DNA of 5,387 nucleotides, from the NCBI GenBank assembly GCA_021848865.1, contig JAJZTO010000218.1, forward strand, positions 1 to 5,387. Direction: 5' to 3'. The translations under genes were made by a program, and so were the position numbers. This document shows positions 1-5,387 of this stretch, piece by piece; within the stretch, counting starts at the first letter, position 1; each line of letters starts with the position of its first letter. Below the pieces are notes generated by a model. That model was not told the origin of the DNA. It did no database searches and saw only the letters and a program-made list of their open reading frames with translations. The stretch is from Myxococcales bacterium (GTDB lineage Bacteria > Myxococcota > Myxococcia > Myxococcales > Anaeromyxobacteraceae).

Positions 1-742
1 CCGCCCCCACCACCAGCCCCACGTGCGCGAAGGAGGGCGGCGCCGAGCCGAGGGCCCGGTGGAGGAGGAGCTGGCGTGCCGTCGAGGGGAGGAGGTCGTC
101 TCCCCGCACCACCTCGGTCACGCCCATGTCCGCGTCGTCCACCACCACCGCCAGCTGGTAGGCCGGGACGCCGTCGGCCCTCATCACCACGAAGTCGCCG
201 GTCTCCGCCGCGACGTCCACCGCCTGGGGCCCGTGGAGCCGGTCCTCGAAGGCCAGCGGGCCGGGCGCGGCCCGGAACCGCCAGGCCGGGGGCCGGCTCG
301 CGGCCCGCTCCCGGGCCTCGGCGGCCCCGAGCGCGGCGCAGGTGCCGGGGTAGCGCGGCCCCTCGTCGCCGGGGCCGTGCGGCGCCCGGACCGCCGCGGC
401 GATCTCGGCGCGCGAGCAGAAGCAGGGATAAGCGAGCCCCGCCTCGCGCAGCCGCGCGACCGCCGCGGCGTAGCGCGGCAGCCGCTCTGACTGGCGGTAC
501 GGGCCGCGCCGCCCCCCGACGTCCGGCCCCTCGTCCCAGTCGAGCCCGAGCCAGCGCAGCTCGCCGAGGATGCGCTGCTCCGCCCCGGCCCGCACCCGCG
601 GCCGGTCGGCGTCCTCCACCCGCAGGAGCACCTCGCCGCCGGCGGCGCGCGCCGAGAGCCAGGCCAGCAGCGCCGTGCGGGCGTTGCCGAGGTGCATCGG
701 GCCCGAGGGGGTGGGGGCGAAGCGGCCGCGCGGGCGTTCCAA
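1..742 (-). CDS. gluQ: Glutamyl-Q tRNA(Asp) synthetase, C-terminus cut by window edge
   Basis: A class I synthetase-like enzyme that activates glutamate and attaches it to the queuosine base (Q34) of tRNA(Asp), a cytoplasmic anticodon modification. It resembles the GluRS catalytic core without the anticodon-binding domain. 247 residues are visible; the family is usually near 300, so about 50 are missing, including the KMSKS-like motif. Visible signs: RFAPTPSGPMHLGN (7-20, the HIGH-equivalent), RVEDADRPR (41-49), a zinc site Cys107-x-Cys109 with Tyr131 and Cys135 placed as in E. coli YadB, and YQLAVVVDD (195-203) followed by GVTEVVRGDDLL (207-218). The EDxDxPR and YPGTC forms favour GluQ-RS over true GluRS. 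I chose TTG at 742-740: the conserved core begins six residues later, and no in-frame ATG or GTG lies in the 30 bases or so upstream. No clear Shine-Dalgarno is visible. Transcribed divergently from malQ. Sure of the family; the exact start is less certain. Confidence 0.93.
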   Translation of the reverse strand, partial: MERPRGRFAPTPSGPMHLGNARTALLAWLSARAAGGEVLLRVEDADRPRVRAGAEQRILGELRWLGLDWDEGPDVGGRRGPYRQSERLPRYAAAVARLREAGLAYPCFCSRAEIAAAVRAPHGPGDEGPRYPGTCAALGAAEARERAASRPPAWRFRAAPGPLAFEDRLHGPQAVDVAAETGDFVVMRADGVPAYQLAVVVDDADMGVTEVVRGDDLLPSTARQLLLHRALGSAPPSFAHVGLVVGA

Positions 743-751
743 GGGCCGGGA

Positions 752-757
752 AGCGTA
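752..757 (-). promoter_or_regulatory. Possible -10 hexamer for gluQ
   Basis: On the minus strand TACGCT (757 down to 752) matches the sigma-70 -10 consensus at four of six positions. It lies nine bases before the chosen TTG start, so transcription would begin almost at the start codon, giving a very short or absent leader. That would suit the lack of a Shine-Dalgarno. No convincing -35 box is seen at the usual distance. Weak call. Confidence 0.22.
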
Positions 758-766
758 CCATGTGGC

Positions 767-781
767 GGCAAGACACTTGCC
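767..781. repeat. 15-bp perfect inverted repeat in divergent promoter region
   Basis: GGCAAG-ACA-CTTGCC: six-base arms perfectly complementary around a three-base spacer. It is one of the few A/T-containing patches here and lies between the divergent starts of gluQ (742) and malQ (812). Size and symmetry would suit a dimeric repressor or activator site. Its binding protein is unknown and no second copy was seen in the window. Confidence 0.4.
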
Positions 782-811
782 AGCGGCGCCGGCAGGATTC
801 ACCCTGAGGAC

Positions 812-2362
812 ATGCGGCAAGCGGGCCTGCTCGTCCCCCTCTTCTCCATCCGCTCGGCGCCCTCCTGGGGCCTCGGGGAGATCCCCGACATCGTCCCCAT
901 GGCCCGCTGGGCGGCCCAGTCCGGCTTCTCGCTGCTCCAGCTCCTCCCGGTGAACGAGGCCTCGCGGGGGCAGGACAGCCCCTACGGCGCCCTCTCGGCC
1001 TACGCCATCGACCCGGTCTACGCCTCGCTGGAGGCGATGCCCGACTTCGCCGCGGCCGGCGGCGCCGCGGCGCTGGAGCCGGGAGACCGGGAGGAGCTGG
1101 CCCGGCTGCGAGCGGCCCCGGCGGTGGCCTGGCCGAGGGTCCGGGCGCTCAAGACCCGGGCGCTGGAGGTGGCCTTCCGCTCCTTCCACGAGCGGGAGTG
1201 GCGGCTGCGCGGCGAGCGGGCTCGCGACCTGGAGGCCTTCTGCGCCGAGCACGCCCGCTGGCTCGACGACTACGCGCTCTTCGTGGCGCTGCACGACGAC
1301 GTCCTCGGCGGCCGGGTCTGGAGCTCCTGGCCGGCGCCGCTCCGGGACCGGCAGCCGGCGGCGCTGGACCAGGCGCGCGAGGAGCTGGCCGAGCGCATCC
1401 TCTACTACAGCTGGCTGCAGTGGCAGCTCGACCTCCAGTGGCACGAGGCGCGGCGGCGCGCCAACCACGCCGGGGTGGAGCTCATGGGCGACCTGCCCTT
1501 CATGGTGGCCGGCGACTCGGCCGACGTCTGGAGCCGGCCCGGCGACTTCCGCCTGGACGCGCGGGTGGGGGTGCCCCCCGACGCCTTCAGCGCCACCGGC
1601 CAGGACTGGGGCCTGCCGGTCTACCGCTGGGACGTGATGGCGCGCGAGGGCTTCCCCTGGCTCGCCGAGCGGGCCCGCCGCTCCGCCGCGCTCTACGGCT
1701 ACTACCGCGTCGACCACGTGGTCGGCCTCTATCGCACCTACTACCGGCCCGACGACGGCGGCCCGCCCGCCTTCATCCCCGCCGCGGAGCCCGACCAGGT
1801 CCGCAACGGCGAGGCGGTGATGGCGGTGCTCTCCCGGGGCGCGCGGGTCATCGCCGAGGACCTGGGCACGGTGCCCGACTTCGTTCGCGCCTCGCTGGGG
1901 CGGCTCGGCATCCCCGGCTACCGGGTGCTGCGCTGGGAGCGGGACGGCGGCACCTGGCGCGACCCGGCGGCCTGGCCCGCCGTCTCGGTCGCCACCACCG
2001 GCACCCACGACACCGAGTCGCTGGCGGAGTGGTACGACGCCCTGCCCGAGGGGGAGCGGGCGGCCCTGCTCCGGATCCCGGGCCTCGCCGGGCTGCGGGA
2101 GCGGAGCCCGGCGCGCTTCGACGACGGCGTGCGCGACGGGATCCTGGAGCTGGTCTACCGCTCCGGCTCCGACCTGGCGCTCATCCCCTTCCAGGACGCG
2201 CTCGGGACCCGCGAGCGGGTGAACACGCCGGCCACCGTGAGCGAGCGGAACTGGAGCTACCGGATCCCCGCGGACGTGGCGGCGCTCCCGCGCGACGGCG
2301 CCACCGTGGCGCGGCTGCGGGGGCTGGCGGAGCGCTCGGGCCGGCTCGGGGGAAAGCCGTGA
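812..2362 (+). CDS. malQ: 4-alpha-glucanotransferase (amylomaltase, GH77)
   Basis: A cytoplasmic enzyme that moves 4-alpha-glucan segments between maltodextrins, releasing glucose; it works in maltose and glycogen turnover. At 516 residues it matches the compact Thermus-type amylomaltases. GH77 landmarks in order: DSPYGALSAYAIDP (55-68), GDLPFMVAGDSADVW (226-240), the nucleophile Asp301 in YYRVDH, the acid/base Glu349 in VIAEDLGTVP, the third carboxylate Asp400 in TTGTHDTE, and RVNTPATVSERNWSYR (469-484). The three acids lie 8, 9 and 5 positions beyond those of Thermus amylomaltase (293, 340, 395), so the barrel is intact. ATG at 812 is chosen because the only other in-frame start is ATG at 692, which would overlap conserved gluQ coding; no in-frame GTG or TTG lies between. 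GAGGA (806-810) precedes it but is unusually close to the ATG. The stop overlaps the start of sixA. Confidence 0.96.
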   Translation: MRQAGLLVPLFSIRSAPSWGLGEIPDIVPMARWAAQSGFSLLQLLPVNEASRGQDSPYGALSAYAIDPVYASLEAMPDFAAAGGAAALEPGDREELARLRAAPAVAWPRVRALKTRALEVAFRSFHEREWRLRGERARDLEAFCAEHARWLDDYALFVALHDDVLGGRVWSSWPAPLRDRQPAALDQAREELAERILYYSWLQWQLDLQWHEARRRANHAGVELMGDLPFMVAGDSADVWSRPGDFRLDARVGVPPDAFSATGQDWGLPVYRWDVMAREGFPWLAERARRSAALYGYYRVDHVVGLYRTYYRPDDGGPPAFIPAAEPDQVRNGEAVMAVLSRGARVIAEDLGTVPDFVRASLGRLGIPGYRVLRWERDGGTWRDPAAWPAVSVATTGTHDTESLAEWYDALPEGERAALLRIPGLAGLRERSPARFDDGVRDGILELVYRSGSDLALIPFQDALGTRERVNTPATVSERNWSYRIPADVAALPRDGATVARLRGLAERSGRLGGKP

Positions 2363-2820
2363 GCGGGAGGCCGCACCGCGTCTACCTGGTCCGGCACGCC
2401 AAGGCGGAGCGCGAGCACCCCGGCGGCGACGCCGCCCGTCCGCTCTCGGCGGAGGGGCGGGAGCGCTTCGAGCGGCTGCTCCGCGAGCTGGGGAAGGCGC
2501 TGGCGATCACCGCCGTCCACGCCAGCCCCCTCGCCCGCGCCCGGGAGACGGCCGAGCTGCTCGCCGCCGCCACCGGCGCGGCGCTGGTGGTGGAGCCGGA
2601 GCTGGCGAGCGGCCGGAGCACCGGCGCGGCGCTGCTCCGGCTGGCCCGCGCCGCCGGGGACGGCTGCGCCCTGGTGGGCCACAACCCGGAGATCGCCGAG
2701 GCGGTGGCCCTGGCGGCGGGCCGCGCCGAGGAGGTGAAGCCCGGCACCGTGGCCGCGGTGGACCTCCGGCCCGGCGGCCCGCACCTCGCCTGGCTCCGGC
2801 GGCCGCCGACGCTGGACTGA
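2359..2820 (+). CDS. sixA: Phosphohistidine phosphatase SixA-like
   Basis: A small cytoplasmic histidine-phosphatase superfamily member (153 residues; E. coli SixA has 161). SixA removes phosphate from phosphohistidine in proteins; in E. coli, targets reported are the ArcB HPt domain and the nitrogen-PTS protein NPr. Seen here: VYLVRHAKAE (8-17) with nucleophile His13 after Arg12, PLSAEGRERF (28-37), ASPLARARETAELL (55-68) with the phosphate-binding arginine near Arg60, and VGHNP (106-110) with the second catalytic His108. The short form, with RHAKAE in place of the mutase-type RHGE and no cap insertion, points to SixA rather than phosphoglycerate mutase or cobC. The GTG start (2359-2361) overlaps the malQ stop as GTGA, with a GGGGGA tract seven bases upstream. 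Translational coupling to malQ is likely. The true substrate cannot be told from the window, as no PTS or histidine-kinase gene is nearby. Confidence 0.9.
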   Translation: MSGRPHRVYLVRHAKAEREHPGGDAARPLSAEGRERFERLLRELGKALAITAVHASPLARARETAELLAAATGAALVVEPELASGRSTGAALLRLARAAGDGCALVGHNPEIAEAVALAAGRAEEVKPGTVAAVDLRPGGPHLAWLRRPPTLD

Positions 2821-2826
2821 CGGCCG

Positions 2827-2855
2827 GGCCGGCCCCGGGCTCCCCGGGCCGGGCC
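2827..2855 (+). terminator. GC-rich hairpin between sixA and the AAA gene, no U-tract
   Basis: Six perfect pairs (2834-2839 with 2843-2848) close a three-base loop. Four more pairs (2829-2832 with 2849-2852) follow after a one-base bulge, and two more (2827-2828 with 2854-2855) after a second bulge. It begins seven bases after the sixA stop, where a terminator would sit. No T-rich tail follows, so intrinsic termination is doubtful. In DNA this GC-rich such stems also arise by chance. Confidence 0.35.
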
Positions 2856-2895
2856 GAGGGCCGGCGCCTGGCTGCCCGGCGCGGCTCCGCTCCGC

Positions 2896-2901
2896 TATGC
2901 T
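2896..2901 (+). promoter_or_regulatory. Candidate -10 hexamer giving a leaderless AAA-ATPase transcript
   Basis: TATGCT matches the sigma-70 -10 consensus at four of six positions, including the key T1, A2 and T6, in a region otherwise almost free of A and T. A start of transcription seven bases downstream falls on 2908, the A of the ATG. No Shine-Dalgarno precedes that ATG, which agrees with leaderless translation. No good -35 box is visible at 17 bases (the weak CTGGCT at 2868-2873 is too far away). It suggests the ATPase pair has its own promoter, separate from malQ-sixA. Confidence 0.4.
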
Positions 2902-2907
2902 GCGGCG

Positions 2908-5087
<2,180 letters not shown>

Positions 5088-5131
5088 TCTCCCGCTTCCG
5101 ACGGGCGATCTTCCGCGCTCCACGCCGAGCC

Positions 5132-5141
5132 CCTCCGGAGG
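5132..5141 (+). promoter_or_regulatory. Shine-Dalgarno of tkt, embedded in a 10-bp palindrome
   Basis: GGAGG (5137-5141) lies six bases before TTG 5148, an ideal spacing, and decides the rare TTG start of transketolase. It is the right half of the perfect palindrome CCTCCGGAGG. The left half could pair with the ribosome-binding sequence, but only about three pairs can form in cis because a loop is needed. Confidence 0.75.
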
Positions 5142-5147
5142 CTTCCC

Positions 5148-5387
<240 letters not shown>

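Noticed and set aside
184..771. Minus-strand frame starting at ATG 771 and the plus-strand frames at 23-490 and 76-807
   Set aside because: These are shadow frames of gluQ; only the frame beginning at TTG 742 gives the synthetase motifs.
692..811. N-terminal extension of malQ from ATG 692
   Set aside because: It would overlap the conserved HIGH-region coding of gluQ on the other strand, and the added 40 residues are Gly/Arg-rich with no match to GH77. ATG 812 fits the family start.
1198..2358. Long plus-strand frame continuing upstream of sixA
   Set aside because: It is an out-of-frame shadow of malQ. SixA homology begins only after GTG 2359.
5091..5105. CCCG...CGGG as a terminator after the zinc-ribbon gene
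   Set aside because: Only four pairs with a seven-base loop and no T-tract; expected by chance at this GC content.

Overview
This is a very GC-rich window of bacterial chromosome, densely coded, with strong G/C preference at third codon positions. The GC level and the gene set (GluQ-type tRNA-modifying enzyme, amylomaltase, SixA phosphatase, Ycf46-like AAA ATPase, transketolase) would suit a Myxococcota genome such as Anaeromyxobacter. That placement is inference from composition and gene content; no marker in the window proves it. There are no tRNA or rRNA genes, CRISPR arrays, insertion sequences or other signs of mobility, and no gene-free stretch above 90 bases.

Layout. On the minus strand, from 742 to beyond the left edge, lies the N-terminal five-sixths or so of glutamyl-Q tRNA(Asp) synthetase (gluQ). 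A 69-bp divergent intergenic region (743-811) carries a perfect 15-bp inverted repeat. On the plus strand follow malQ (4-alpha-glucanotransferase, 812-2362) and sixA (2359-2820), joined by a GTGA start/stop overlap. After an 87-bp gap with a GC-rich hairpin and a good -10 hexamer comes a second pair: a Ycf46-like AAA ATPase (2908-4506) and a small zinc-ribbon/coiled-coil protein (4503-5087), again joined by GTGA. Sixty bases later transketolase (tkt) starts at 5148 with TTG behind a strong Shine-Dalgarno and runs off the right edge.

How they fit. malQ and tkt are central carbon enzymes (alpha-glucan rearrangement; pentose phosphate pathway). sixA is a histidine-phosphatase gene translationally coupled to malQ. 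The least understood part is the ATPase plus zinc-ribbon pair. The ATPase has one intact AAA module, preceded by an N-terminal half that looks like a decayed second AAA module. Its coupled partner is soluble, highly charged, has a single Cys4 knuckle and ends in a short hydrophobic helix. I read these two as a candidate ATPase/adaptor pair of unknown function. This is the best candidate for an undescribed system here, but the sequence alone does not show what it acts on.
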